From: Alphaproteobacteria bacterium
Lineage (GTDB): Bacteria > Pseudomonadota > Alphaproteobacteria > 16-39-46
Assembly: GCA_018401675.1 (NCBI GenBank)
Contig: JAGYKM010000006.1
Span: 18,792-82,791 of the forward strand
Length of the DNA stretch: 64,000 nt
Reading direction: 5' to 3'
A model generated the notes under the pieces. That model was not told the origin of the DNA, made no database searches, and saw only the letters and a list, made by a program, of their open reading frames with translations. Below are positions 55,238 to 64,000 of the stretch, in pieces. Both the position numbers and the translations under genes were made by a program. The first letter of the stretch is position 1, and each line of letters begins with the position of its first letter.

Positions 55238-57907
55238 GTGATACACCTCATATGCCGTCTGATATTTAGCCATTTCTTTAGAAGAGATGAAAAGATCTAT
55301 ATTGACTATGCTATAGAGTGTTATCGTATCTCGCGTACCAATTTACGAAGTGGACTGAAGCCGGTTCATAGACGTATTTTGTTTGCTATGAAAGACGGAG
55401 GCAACGAGTATAATCGTCCTTATCCATCGGCCAGGAGGTAGTGGGTGACGTGATCGGTAAAGTATCACCCATGGTGAAGGGCGGTGTATGATACCATGGT
55501 CGGATGGCCCAGCATTTTTCTATGAAGTGCGCCTTTAGTGATGTGGTCAGGAAACTATGGATCTATGGATGAAATCCGGCAGCCTGCTCGTTATACAGAA
55601 ACACTGATTGAGTCATTTAGCTCATTTCTTGCTGGAGATTAGATCAAGAAGCAGTTGCTTTTAGAGCTAACATGATGAACCTTCATGACCTGTGGTATTA
55701 CCGGCGCGGTATCTAACCTTTTGGTTAATGGTGCTGGGGAATAGCCGTGGTATGGCGACCAATATTCCGCCCCCATAATCTAGGCGAAATCATAGACGGC
55801 ATGCTATCATTGATAATCCAGATATTACAGATGAAGAGCTGATGAGCAGTTATACAAGGCCCGGGCCCGCCACTACTGGAGCTTTGATTTTTAGGCCGTC
55901 ATGGTATTAATGAAGAAGCGTTTCCCTTTTGGGTCGGGGATCTGTGGTTATGAGAGCCAGGACCCATCGAAAAGAAATCAGAAAAGATAGATATATGCCA
56001 TTGTGGCTGAATACTCTCAGGTGAACAAAAGCTCGCTTGGTAGAAAAATCGCTGAACCTTGTTACCTCAAGGTTATTGAAGGTGTATCTGACCTTCGAGA
56101 TGAGTGACAGGGACGACGTTCGGGTGGTTGTTGAGTTAAAAGACGCGACCCCTGATGTGGTTTGAATCCAACTGCTTCGGCACACGCCATTACAGACCTG
56201 GGGTTAACTTATTAGCTCTTCATGAGGAAAGCAGCAAATGGGTGTGAGAGCAGTTCTTCAAGCTTTGTGGTTTCCGGGAAGAAGTGATCATAAAAAAGAA
56301 ACGCGATTATAATCTCCTAAAAGCACAAGATCGGGCCATGTGCTTATTGGTTTGGTGATAGCCGTAGCGAATATTGATGGAGATGATCATTATTATTAAA
56401 TCACCGGATCCTCAGACGGCTCGTCAGATGTGATGAATTACCGCATGGCCTTCTGAGAAAGTTCAAGATGTTTTATTTTTATTCCGGAAGAAGCGGATAG
56501 GTGCGGTCGATACATATAAGCTGACCGAGGTTCAAGCGAGCTATTTTAGATCTAAGACTGCATCGCTTGACGGGCTTGGAGAGAATAAAAGATTGTTCAA
56601 GAGTTGAATCAGATTATTTTAGAAATAAGGATTATCTTGAGATTCTGTCTTCGGTGATGCGTCGGCGTCAAATAATGAAAGCTAGGTACTCGACATAAAG
56701 AAAAAGTTTGCGGTTCCTCGGCAAGTGGTGTGCACTTTGAAGGAGATCAAGATATTGAAGATCTCATAGAGAAGATATGGGGATTTTCTTGTCTCACACT
56801 GGGTATATCAACGTGTGCCTCTTTCTCACTACCGAGCCCAAAGAGAGGTGGCAGGTAAAGTTAGGTATGGCTACAAAAGATGAGGATTTTGTGGTGGAAT
56901 TATTTGTGGCTAACACCCATGTGCCCATATTCTTCTTTTCTTCTAAGGGAAAAGTCTATCAACTAAAGACCCATAGGCTTCCTCTTTCTTCTGCACAATC
57001 GCGGGGTAAGGCTATGGTCAATTTGCTTCCGCTTGAGTCCGATGAAAAAATTACTACGGTTCTGCCAGTTCCAGAAAACAAAGAAGAGTGGGAAGATCTG
57101 TTTATTTTGTTTGCCACTACCCACGGAAATATCCGGCGTAACAAACTAGAGGACTTTGCCAATATTCGATCTAATGGCTTGATTGCTATTAAATTAGAAG
57201 GGGAAGAAGCCCTGGTTGGAGTGCATCTATGCAAAGAAAATCAAGATGTTATTCTTTCCACTCGCCTTGGCAAGTGTATTCGTTTTCCCATCACAGCATT
57301 GAGGGTTTTTGCAGGACGAAGTTCCAATGGCGTTCGAGGCATTAAACTTTCCTTAAAAGATTCTGTAAATAGTATGTCGGTTTTATCTCAAACAGACTTT
57401 ACCAGTGAAGAGAGAGAATCTTATTTGCGAATGGCTAGCAAAGAAAGACGTGGAGAGGAAACCCCTGAAAACGATGACGAATCTTCTGTCCAGGCGCTTT
57501 TGACTCCTGAGCAATATGAAAGCATGGCCCAACAAGAAGAGTTTATTCTCTCCATTGCAGAGAGAGGTTTCGCTAAAAGAACCTCTGCTTATGCCTACCG
57601 ACGAACCAATAGAGGTGGCCAAGGTATAACAAATATGGCCTTGAGTAGTAAAACGGGGTCTATCGTTTCCTCTTTCCCAGTGGAGTCTGAAGACCAAGTG
57701 ATTTTGGTAACGGATCAAGGCCAACTGATACGCTGTCCTGTTCATGATATTCGTATTTGTGGCAGGCAGTCCCAAGGGGTTATTTTATTCCGGGTTCAGA
57801 AAGAAGAGACGGTGGTATCTAGTGCGTTGGTGAAAGAACAAGATCTCATGGGAGAAGACGCCGAAGGAGAGGAAATTATTCCCCAAGGTGAGGATAATGT
57901 GTCCTAA
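55238..57907 (+). pseudogene. gyrA: DNA gyrase subunit A, N-terminal two-thirds broken by dense indels
   Basis: The expected GyrA order is readable across frames: IDYA and [20 protein letters not shown] (55338-55400), [27 protein letters not shown], the active-site tyrosine block ARYTET (Tyr near 55592), LLVNGA, VGMATNIPP and NLGEIIDG. Each step needs a one- or two-base indel. From about 56865 on, the frame is clean: GMATKDEDFVVELFVANTH, then the C-terminal DNA-wrapping beta-pinwheel with GQLIRCPVHDIRICGRQSQGV-type repeats to 57907. Total span fits an 890-residue GyrA. As written it encodes only the C-terminal 376 residues. Confidence 0.88.
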
Positions 57908-57974
57908 GGGGACACCTCGAGAGCATCAATATGGATAAAAAGCACCTAAGTTCTCGTTGAAGGTAATTTTTTCA

Positions 57975-58002
57975 TTGACCTTCTCCGAGTCTTGCGTATT
58001 AT
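57975..58002 (+). promoter_or_regulatory. Sigma-70 promoter of tRNA-Leu(CAA)
   Basis: TTGACC at 57975-57980 and TATTAT at 57997-58002 with a 16-base spacer end 12 bases before the tRNA. Each box has one mismatch to consensus. Confidence 0.75.
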
Positions 58003-58014
58003 CCCTCAGGAGTT

Positions 58015-58101
58015 GCCTCTGTGGCGGAATTGGTAGACGCGACAGACTCAAAATCTGTTTTCCGCAAGGGAGTGGGAGTTCGAGTCTCCCCGGAGGCACC
58101 A
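58015..58101 (+). tRNA. tRNA-Leu (anticodon CAA)
   Basis: An 87-base class II tRNA. Acceptor GCCTCTG pairs with CGGAGGC, anticodon stem ACAGA/TCTGT encloses loop CTCAAAA (anticodon CAA), the variable arm is TTTCCGCAAGGGAGT and the T arm GGGAG TTCGAGT CTCCC. CCA is encoded. Confidence 0.97.
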
Positions 58102-58105
58102 ACTT

Positions 58106-58130
58106 CCCCAAACCTGGGTTTGGGGTTTTT
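58106..58130 (+). terminator. Rho-independent terminator after tRNA-Leu(CAA)
   Basis: CCCCAAACC (58106-58114), a two-base turn, GGTTTGGGG (58117-58125) and five T: a compact intrinsic terminator directly behind the tRNA. Confidence 0.88.
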
Positions 58131-58173
58131 GCCAAATGTTGAAGTCCGAACATTTGTATAACAGGCATATAAA

Positions 58174-59409
58174 GTGGAGTTTACTATTTTACGCACATCC
58201 TCCAGGATCATTAAAGGTCTTAGAGAGGTCCCCCGCGGGATCTGGGGAGTGGGTATTTCCAATTTATGCATTAACTTATCCACCATCTTTGTATTTAGTC
58301 TCTACAGCCTTTTTATGGTAGAGGAATTGGGCGTTAGTGGTGGATTGGTTGGCTTGTGGGACGGTATTTTACAAGCTATTGCTTTTATATGTCGCATATT
58401 TTCCGGTATGTTAAGCGATTATTTGCGCCGCAGAAGATTTTTGCTTATCGTAGGATATTCTTTTGCAGCTCTTTCCCGGCCGATCTTAGCTTTTGCTCCT
58501 TTCTTGAGTATCTTTATGGTGGGGCATTTGTTTGATCGTTTGGGTAATGGCATTCAAGCCGCTCCTCGAGATGCCCTTATAGGAGACATAGCTCCGGAAA
58601 ATCTTAAGGGGGAATGTTATGGATTAAGGCAGTCCTTGGCTATTTTAGGGTCCATATTAGGGCCATTGCTTTTAATTCCCTTGCTGGTCGTCACTACAAA
58701 TAATTATAGGCTTATCTTTGCGCTTTCCTTAATTCCCGCTTTATTGGGTATTGTAGCGCTTGTGTTTATGGTCAAAGAGCCATCTCATAAAGATCTTCCA
58801 AAAAAACGTCCCACTCAATTTTTTAAACTAAGTGAATTGAGGTCTTTTCCAAAAAGTTTTTGGTTGGTTATTGGTGTGAGCTCATTGTTCACTATGGCCC
58901 GGTTTGGGGAATCTTTCTTAATTCTCCGGGGCAAAAATCTGGGGCTTTCCTCTGAATACATTCCTCTGGTTATGTTGGTCATGAATATTTTTAATGCCCT
59001 ATCTGCTTATCCCTTTGGCCTTTTATCGGATATGTTTGATCGGCGTCTTCTTTTAGTGGTTAGTTTTCTATTTTTGGTTGCTGCTGATGTAATGCTGGGG
59101 TTTACCGATACACTCCCCATGGCTTTCCTAGGAATTGCTCTCTGGGGCGTCCAATTAGGATCCACCACCAGTTTAATTTCAACCATGATTTCAGATACGG
59201 CGCCCCCGGCATTGCGGGCCACGGGATTTGGAATATTCTATGTTATTTCTGGTCTGCTACACATCTTAGCTGGTTGGTTTGCGGGTCACTTATGGGATAC
59301 AATCTCCCCATCTACCCCTTTTATTTATGGTGCGGTAGTGTCAGTGATCGCTTGCTTATCCATAGTGGTTTTACCATCCTTCAGAAACCCTAAAACATTA
59401 ATCGCATAG
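58174..59409 (+). CDS. Major facilitator superfamily transporter
   Basis: A 411-residue permease with twelve predicted helices. The MFS loop 2-3 signature appears as GMLSDYLRRRRFLL, and DRLGNGIQAAPRDALIGDIAPE with GECYGLRQSLAILGSILGPLL matches a subgroup often annotated only as MFS transporter; a second loop signature is GLLSDMFDRRLLLV. The substrate cannot be told. The start is a GTG at 58174 (ATA AAG upstream, weak ribosome-binding site); in-frame starts inside helix 1 are less likely. It lies between tRNA-Leu and a convergent dipeptidase gene. Confidence 0.88.
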   Translation: MEFTILRTSSRIIKGLREVPRGIWGVGISNLCINLSTIFVFSLYSLFMVEELGVSGGLVGLWDGILQAIAFICRIFSGMLSDYLRRRRFLLIVGYSFAALSRPILAFAPFLSIFMVGHLFDRLGNGIQAAPRDALIGDIAPENLKGECYGLRQSLAILGSILGPLLLIPLLVVTTNNYRLIFALSLIPALLGIVALVFMVKEPSHKDLPKKRPTQFFKLSELRSFPKSFWLVIGVSSLFTMARFGESFLILRGKNLGLSSEYIPLVMLVMNIFNALSAYPFGLLSDMFDRRLLLVVSFLFLVAADVMLGFTDTLPMAFLGIALWGVQLGSTTSLISTMISDTAPPALRATGFGIFYVISGLLHILAGWFAGHLWDTISPSTPFIYGAVVSVIACLSIVVLPSFRNPKTLIA

Positions 59410-59436
59410 GAAATATATATCCTTCCTAAACAGCCT

Positions 59437-59994
59437 CTACATCATGGAGAGGGGAGCAGCAGCATTAGATAAAAGGGGATAAGTGCCTGCGTCAGCGAGT
59501 TGGTAATGCCACCATTCGTGAGGTAGATGCGTCCACCCACATTCTGCCATAATACCTAATAGGATAAGACGATTTTTTTGGACTTCGGTAGAGAGTTCGG
59601 AAAAACCATGATGGGCTCTGGGCGTAAAATCATCAAAAGGAGTCCCCATGTCTAGCTCTTTTGAGGGATCGTCCAGATCTACTAAGGTGAGGTCAAGAGC
59701 CACGCCCCGTGAGTGGTGAGATCCAATCTCAGGATCGGCCACATAGGGGCTTCCTGGGCAGATATCCCATAATTTAATTTGCGCTTCATGGGGCCGAAAA
59801 GCATCAAATATTTTTATGCCCAGGCCCAGTGCTTTAACCCGGGTTTGAACGCGCTCGAAGGCTTCAAAGGCATTTTTGTGCAAGAAACCCAAAGGGGATT
59901 TATAAATGCACTCTCCCGAAAAATTATCTTTTGTGGCATAGGCAAGATCTAGCTGAAGATGAGGGGGGTTAGGGTGGACCTGAACGAGTACCAT
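59437..59994 (-). CDS. ddpX: D-alanyl-D-alanine dipeptidase (VanX/DdpX type)
   Basis: A 185-residue zinc peptidase of the M15 family that hydrolyses D-Ala-D-Ala. The zinc and catalytic motifs are IGSHHSRGVALDLTLVD (SxHxxGxAxD) and the C-terminal LPHEWWHYQL (EWWH), with IFDAFRPHEAQIKLW upstream. It is slightly short of enterococcal VanX but complete. There is no signal peptide, so it acts in the cytoplasm. Without vanH or vanA nearby a resistance role is unlikely; peptidoglycan turnover or amino acid scavenging is more plausible (inference). It converges with the MFS gene. Confidence 0.92.
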   Translation of the reverse strand: MVLVQVHPNPPHLQLDLAYATKDNFSGECIYKSPLGFLHKNAFEAFERVQTRVKALGLGIKIFDAFRPHEAQIKLWDICPGSPYVADPEIGSHHSRGVALDLTLVDLDDPSKELDMGTPFDDFTPRAHHGFSELSTEVQKNRLILLGIMAECGWTHLPHEWWHYQLADAGTYPLLSNAAAPLSMM

Positions 59995-60281
59995 AAAGGA
60001 TACCTCTTTGGTAAATAAGGAAAGATTTAAAAGGTCTCAAGAGAGGAGTGTATAGGCACTTCATTTGTGAGTCCAGAATATCTTACATGCTCATATTGAT
60101 ATAGAAGAAGGGAATTTCTATCAATCCGGCCACCCAAATATAACAATTAATCTACCCATAACTAAAATTCTCATTACTGGGTGGATTCAAAGGAGAATGA
60201 TTTAATATATTATCTCACTTCAAGCAAAAGTGAAGCATACTTCATATTATAAATATAAAAGTACAAAAAGGGAGATGCACA

Positions 60282-60611
60282 ATGAAGCCATATTTACTAG
60301 CCATGGGACTGGGCGTGTCGACTACTTTTTTATCTCAAGAGGATGCGTTAGCTCAGACAGGAAATCGTGACCTCGACAGAATTCAGTATGTAGAGCTGGG
60401 AGTTGGGGCAAAAGAAGCAGACTTACCACATGGCAAGAAAGCTCTAAGGAAACGACTGAAGGAACTTGAGGAGAGTCTGGCGCAGTTGAAGAGCGACCAG
60501 AAGCAGATAGATGAGGCCCCGGATACCTCTCTTGAATCTAAGATGCATGATTTACTTATGAAAATTGGTGTGCTCAAGAAGCAAATGAACGAGACCCAAT
60601 CAAGTAGATAA
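60282..60611 (+). CDS. Small secreted coiled-coil protein
   Basis: A 109-residue protein with a short signal peptide (MKPYLLAMGLGVSTTFLSQE, cleavage probably after ALA at about residue 24). The mature half from residue 50 has heptads (ALRKRLKELEESLAQLKSDQ; MHDLLMKIGVLKKQM) indicating a coiled coil interrupted by a Pro-containing turn. AAAAGGGAGATGCACA contains the ribosome-binding site. No family is recognised. It resembles the secreted protein at 11252 in size and design, not in sequence. Confidence 0.65.
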   Translation: MKPYLLAMGLGVSTTFLSQEDALAQTGNRDLDRIQYVELGVGAKEADLPHGKKALRKRLKELEESLAQLKSDQKQIDEAPDTSLESKMHDLLMKIGVLKKQMNETQSSR

Positions 60612-60632
60612 ACATCTGGTTTACAAATCGAT

Positions 60633-60696
60633 CAAAGAATGATCGTTGGGGAAAAGGAGACGCTTTGAGGCAAACCCCGAACAAAATCATTCTTTG
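60633..60696. repeat. Inverted repeat downstream of the coiled-coil protein gene
   Basis: CAAAGAATGAT at 60633-60643 recurs inverted as ATCATTCTTTG at 60686-60696, and the inner GGGG/CCCC and CGTT/GAAC bases extend the pairing imperfectly. It may act as a transcript end or stability element. Confidence 0.6.
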
Positions 60697-61050
60697 GTGC
60701 TATTCCTAAGAAGTAAGTTATTTGTGCGAAAACTGGCCTGGGATAAGCTCTCAGAGCGTTTTTCTCTTTCGGAGGCCACAGGGTGGAAGTTTTAAGGGTA
60801 CATGGCCCTAGGGAGAAACCTATTTCTAGAATTAGTCCCTTTGGCTTAACCTTCCAGATAGCCCTGGACTCTCTTTCATTACGGTAAGGTATCAAAATCT
60901 CTATCTAGATCTTGAGGGTTCATGGTAGTCTTCCTTGTATTTGTATAATGAGAGTGCTCATAAGGATTTCCTTTAAGCGCTGGTATTATATTTTCTTGAT
61001 CGTTTTAAAAAGAGTCTCTCTATGGCACCATAGCTGCACCCAGAGACGTA

Positions 61051-61094
61051 TCTCTTATAAAGGGGGTTGAATCTCTTTTATAAAGTGGGTTGAA
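61051..61094 (+). repeat. Short tandem duplication upstream of tsaB
   Basis: TCTCTTATAAAGGGGGTTGA (61051-61070) is followed directly by TCTCTTTTATAAAGTGGGTT with GA after it (61072-61093). The unit is about 22 bases with one two-base insertion and one substitution. Confidence 0.7.
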
Positions 61095-61173
61095 TCGATT
61101 TTATGCAGGAGAAAAAAGATTTCCTAGGGACTCTTTTGAGTCTTGAGTTTTTTATAAATAATAACGAGTTATC

Positions 61174-61902
61174 ATGGTTCTTCACGAAAATAATCCCTCA
61201 TTCCTTTTATTGTCTCTAGACACCTCTGGAGATACGCTTTCAATGGCTTTAAGTTTCGATGGTCATATGAGTGCTCAAAAGTCCATCCTTCACCAACGAA
61301 AACTGTCTTCTTTACTGCCTCATACCATTGAAGAGTTTCTGAAAGATGAACGGGTGACTTACCGGGATCTCCATGGAATTTGTTTGAATTGCGGGCCGGG
61401 TTCTTTTACGGGATTACGCATGGGAAGTTCTGTAGTTTTGGGTCTTGGATTACCTTTGTCAATCCCTGTATGGGGGGTGACTGGGTTTCAAAGCGCGTGC
61501 CATGAACTGTCGATTAATGAAAACTTGTCGGAAAAAATTACTGTGGTCATAATCCCTGACGGCAATACGAATTGGTATTATCGTCAATCTTTAAATGGCT
61601 TATTAGAGCCGAAGGGCCCTTTCTTGGAGCCTATCTATGTGGACGAGCGAACTCTTTTAAAAGAAGCATCAACGGGTTCTAATCCGTCTTTGACTTGGAT
61701 CATTCCTAAGGGTTTACAGGATATCTGGGGCGTCCAACGGGTGGGAGGTGACATGAACACCCAACTTTTGCCCACGGGTTATTCTGGGGCCCCTGCTATA
61801 GCTCTTGCAGGGTGGCGCCTGTATACTTTAGGGCGCCTATCGGACCCTAGTCCTTTATATATTAAGCCTTGTTATGCAGACGCTCTTCTTGCGAAGACGT
61901 GA
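61174..61902 (+). CDS. tsaB: tRNA threonylcarbamoyladenosine biosynthesis protein TsaB
   Basis: A 242-residue ASKHA-fold partner of TsaD in making t6A37 of ANN-decoding tRNAs. Diagnostic pieces are LLSLDTSGDTLSMALS at the N-terminus, HQRKLSSLLPHTIEEFL, and NCGPGSFTGLRMGSSVVLGL (consensus GPGSFTGLRIG). The C-terminal half is variable as usual. The ATG at 61174 follows an AT-rich leader without a strong ribosome-binding site. rimI follows after 6 bases, a widespread gene pair. Confidence 0.94.
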   Translation: MVLHENNPSFLLLSLDTSGDTLSMALSFDGHMSAQKSILHQRKLSSLLPHTIEEFLKDERVTYRDLHGICLNCGPGSFTGLRMGSSVVLGLGLPLSIPVWGVTGFQSACHELSINENLSEKITVVIIPDGNTNWYYRQSLNGLLEPKGPFLEPIYVDERTLLKEASTGSNPSLTWIIPKGLQDIWGVQRVGGDMNTQLLPTGYSGAPAIALAGWRLYTLGRLSDPSPLYIKPCYADALLAKT

Positions 61903-61908
61903 GCCACT

Positions 61909-62442
61909 ATGCTGATAGTTCCCTTAGTCACTAAAGAAATTGCCCCAAGCTTGACCCCATTGATCCAACTGTCAGGATTGTCAGAGTGGACCGACGAAAA
62001 AGTCAAAAACCTATTACTGATTCCTGGCGTGATGGGTTATCTGGGTCTGGATGACAATGACATAGTGGGATGTGTGCTGGGCAAATTTGATCCGTTTCAG
62101 AGTGAGATTTATCTTCTTTGTGTCCATCCCTTAGCTAGAAACAAAGGCCTGGGCAGTCACCTCCTAGAGTCTTTCGAAGCTGAACTACAAAAACGGAGGA
62201 GGGAGTACAATGCCCAGTCAACGGACCTGGGCGGTCCTACAGAAGAGTTACAAGTGTTTCTGGAAGTTCGGGTGTCAAATCAACTAGCCCGTAGATTATA
62301 TGAAAAACTAGGGTACGGGTGTATGAGGATTCGTTCCAATTACTACAAAGATGTGGCAAAAAAAGACCCCCTTCTTAACACATATGAAGATGCAACAGTC
62401 TATCAGAAGAGCCTGGTGTTGAAACCCACTGCGAAAGACTAA
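61909..62442 (+). CDS. rimI: RimI-type GNAT acetyltransferase
   Basis: A 177-residue GNAT enzyme; RimI acetylates the N-terminal Ala of ribosomal protein S18. The acetyl-CoA site is CVHPLARNKGLGSHLLESFE (consensus V.P..RgkGiG..Ll), with EVRVSNQLARRLYEKLGYG as motif B. A short insert (KRRREYNAQSTDLGGPTEE) lengthens the middle. Its place directly after tsaB supports RimI over other GNAT proteins. Function as S18 acetylase is inferred from family and context. Confidence 0.87.
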   Translation: MLIVPLVTKEIAPSLTPLIQLSGLSEWTDEKVKNLLLIPGVMGYLGLDDNDIVGCVLGKFDPFQSEIYLLCVHPLARNKGLGSHLLESFEAELQKRRREYNAQSTDLGGPTEELQVFLEVRVSNQLARRLYEKLGYGCMRIRSNYYKDVAKKDPLLNTYEDATVYQKSLVLKPTAKD

Positions 62443-62447
62443 AACAC

Positions 62448-63383
62448 TTATTTTTCAGGGGTGGAGGGGGTATGACTAAGGGGGTGCTTGGTGAGCACAA
62501 GGTGTTCTTTTTTTCCAGAACTCACGTGGGTATAGATCTGAGTGGTGGCAATGCGTGCATGACCTAAAAGCGTTTGTAAAGAAACCAAATCAGCACCGTG
62601 ATCGAGTAAGTGAGTGGCAAAGGCATGACGCACCACATGCGGAGATATCTTCTGGGGTGCAATATGGGCTTTAATCGCGAGGTCCTTTAAGAGTTTTGCA
62701 AACCATTGTCGTGTGATGTGGCCTTGTTTAGAGGTGCTGGGAAAAAGCCAAACGCTTTTGCTTTTTTGAGGATCGGCGTTAGAAAGTATGGTTTTTAGAT
62801 AAAGAGAGAGGATGAGTTCAGCACTGCGAGTAAGAGGCACGATTCTTTCTTTGTCTCCTTTCCCATGGACACGAAGGGTGTTTCCTTTGGGGCTTATTGA
62901 ATTAAGTTTGAGCCCAACCAGCTCACTGACGCGTATTCCCGTGGCATATAATATCTCAAGCATGGTGAGGAGGCGAAGTTGCAGAGGCTTTTCTTGGGCT
63001 TCAAGTACTTCAAAAAGGGCATTTACCTCGCTTTGAGTCAGAATCTGAGGCAGCGTCCGAGGCTGCTTTGGAACCAAGAGATTCTGAATGGGTGCAGTTT
63101 GGCAGTATTTTTCTTCTACCATAAAGAGATAAAATTGACGCAAACACGAAATGCTGCGGGCAATGGAGCGAGAAGAATACCCCCTTTCAGTTCTTTGCTG
63201 AATGTGGGCTGACAAGTCCTCTTCGCTTGCATCTATCAAGGACTTGCTGGGCTCTAAAAAAGTGGCAAGGGCTTTGATATCTTGGGTATAGGCTGCCAAA
63301 GTATTGGATGAAAGACCGCGATGGGCCGCGAGCATCTCTACAAAAAGCTCAATGTGGGCCGAGGAGGAAACTTTTGGGTGCAT
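62448..63383 (-). CDS. xerC: Tyrosine recombinase XerC
   Basis: A 311-residue tyrosine recombinase that resolves chromosome dimers at dif with XerD. The N-terminal SAM-like core-binding domain (FVEMLAAHRGLSSNTLAAYTQDI) is followed by the catalytic domain with the first Arg in ATGIRVSELVGLKL, Lys in GKGDKERIVPLT, HVVRHAFATHLLDHGADL, LGHARIATTQIYTHV (nucleophile Tyr in IYTHV). All catalytic residues are present. XerC rather than XerD is the choice from general similarity and is not certain. It converges with rimI, only 5 bases apart. Confidence 0.9.
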   Translation of the reverse strand: MHPKVSSSAHIELFVEMLAAHRGLSSNTLAAYTQDIKALATFLEPSKSLIDASEEDLSAHIQQRTERGYSSRSIARSISCLRQFYLFMVEEKYCQTAPIQNLLVPKQPRTLPQILTQSEVNALFEVLEAQEKPLQLRLLTMLEILYATGIRVSELVGLKLNSISPKGNTLRVHGKGDKERIVPLTRSAELILSLYLKTILSNADPQKSKSVWLFPSTSKQGHITRQWFAKLLKDLAIKAHIAPQKISPHVVRHAFATHLLDHGADLVSLQTLLGHARIATTQIYTHVSSGKKEHLVLTKHPLSHTPSTPEK

Positions 63384-63398
63384 TGAAAGTTCCCAGGG

Positions 63399-64000
63399 CT
63401 AATGAAGGGAAGAATTCATGCTTTTCAAAAGATTATCAGTGTTATGAATCATCATTTGAACATAGGTAGACGCAGGGCCAGTAGGTTGGGATAGGGCATC
63501 TGAATACAAAACAGGGCCTAATTGTGTGCCGGTTTCTTCGCATAGTTGTTGCATGAGACGATTGGAGGTTATGTTTTCTACAAAAACCATAGAAAGTTGA
63601 AGTTTTCGGATTTCTTCTATCACTTGGGCTAAGCTTTTTGCCGATGCTTCACTCTCTGTGCTGAGTCCCAAAGGAGATAAGAACCGTATTCCGTAGGTCT
63701 CACCTAAGTAACCAAAACCATCATGGGTGGTAACCGCCACTCTTCTTTCCTCAGGGATTTTCGAAAAAGCTGTTTCAAGCTGAGCATGTAGCTGCGACAG
63801 AGTGTCTATGTACTTTTGCGCATTGGCTTGAAAAAAGGCTTTGTGCTGGGGGTATCTATGGGACAAAGAACGCTCAATCTCATGAATATAAGAAATAGCG
63901 TTAGGAATCGAGTGCCACGCATGGGGGTCAGTTGCCCCTTTATGCGCTAAGTGAGTGCAATCTTGGTGATCGTGTTTCCTAGGCTTAATATCTTGAGTAA
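63399..64000 (-). CDS. znuA: Zinc ABC transporter substrate-binding protein (ZnuA-like, partial)
   Basis: The C-terminal 200 residues of a cluster A-I metal-binding periplasmic protein; the frame is open to the window end, so the N-terminus and signal peptide are not seen. A His-rich loop (KHDHQDCTHLAHKG) precedes DPHAWHSIPNAISYI, the usual DPHxWxxP metal block. Further blocks are VAVTTHDGFGYLGETYGI (metal-binding His in TTHDGFGY) and VFVENITSNRLMQQL. The His-rich loop is typical of Zn rather than Mn carriers. A permease and ATPase would be expected beyond the window. Confidence 0.88.
   Translation of the reverse strand, partial: TQDIKPRKHDHQDCTHLAHKGATDPHAWHSIPNAISYIHEIERSLSHRYPQHKAFFQANAQKYIDTLSQLHAQLETAFSKIPEERRVAVTTHDGFGYLGETYGIRFLSPLGLSTESEASAKSLAQVIEEIRKLQLSMVFVENITSNRLMQQLCEETGTQLGPVLYSDALSQPTGPASTYVQMMIHNTDNLLKSMNSSLH

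Larger units (their letters stand above)
60612..61173. other. Gap between the coiled-coil protein and tsaB
   Basis: About 560 bases with an inverted repeat (60633-60696) and a short tandem repeat (61051-61094), listed separately. A minus-strand open frame at 60632-60895 has no ribosome-binding site or recognisable motif and is not called. Nothing else was seen. Confidence 0.4.

Noticed and set aside
55907..56185. Minus-strand 92-residue frame
   Set aside because: Antisense to gyrA; no ribosome-binding site and no recognisable motif.
60632..60895. Minus-strand 87-residue frame
   Set aside because: No ribosome-binding site or motif, and it overlaps an inverted repeat; not supported as a gene.
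1..64000. CRISPR array, prophage or intact insertion sequence
   Set aside because: No regularly spaced repeats, no phage structural genes, and no transposase frame were seen; XerC is the housekeeping recombinase.

Overview
The window looks like the chromosome of an obligately intracellular alphaproteobacterium, most likely of the Holosporales/Paracaedibacter type (inference from gene content; no database was searched). Pointers are a Rickettsia/Chlamydia-type ATP/ADP translocase next to an H+-pyrophosphatase, alphaproteobacterial gene orders (hfq-hflX, tig-clpP-clpX-lon-hup, glyA-nrdR-nusB, ssb-gyrA), ubiquinone genes, a DUF3035 lipoprotein, and moderately AT-rich DNA with many small secreted proteins of unknown function. 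No rRNA, CRISPR array, phage or complete insertion sequence was seen.

Layout. 1-7 kb (mostly minus strand): pseudouridine synthase, hisS, a RodZ-like protein, an NPD/FabK-type flavoenzyme, ubiG (plus), a frameshifted trkH, apaG. 7.4-12 kb: rluC, a two-TM protein with a lysine-rich tail, uppP, a peroxiredoxin and a small secreted protein. 12-20 kb (plus): ileS, lspA, a lipoprotein, frameshifted pgi and mutL, tRNA-Lys(CTT). 20-29 kb (plus): hfq, hflX, tRNA-Leu(TAA), and the protein quality-control run tig-clpP-clpX-lon-hupB. 29-36 kb: rnd, a broken amino-acid permease, gshA and rsmE (minus), ubiA, pmbA. 36.4-41 kb: a tiny LptM-like lipoprotein, rpiB, glyA, nrdR, nusB, rarA; the riboflavin genes usually between nrdR and nusB are absent. 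41-46 kb: tlc, hppA and a frameshifted holB. 46.4-54 kb is accessory: a 737-residue secreted protein, an OmpR/EnvZ-type two-component system, and a diverged segmental duplication carrying the kinase tail, a long hairpin and a small secreted protein on the opposite strand, with a secreted Cys-rich protein between the copies. 54.7-57.9 kb: ssb and gyrA riddled with small indels. 58-64 kb: tRNA-Leu(CAA), an MFS transporter, a VanX-type dipeptidase, a small secreted coiled-coil protein, tsaB, rimI, xerC and the C-terminal part of a ZnuA-like protein.

The strongest structural signal is a set of about ten reading-frame breaks (trkH, pgi, mutL, hflX, clpP, an APC permease, holB, a secreted protein, ssb, gyrA). 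Nearly all are one- or two-base indels in short runs, and the protein sense resumes well conserved on each side. Since ssb, gyrA and holB are normally essential, unresolved sequence error is at least as likely as gene decay; both readings are given. The most interesting biological candidates are the duplicated kinase-tail/hairpin/secreted-protein unit at 51-54 kb and the large secreted protein beside it.
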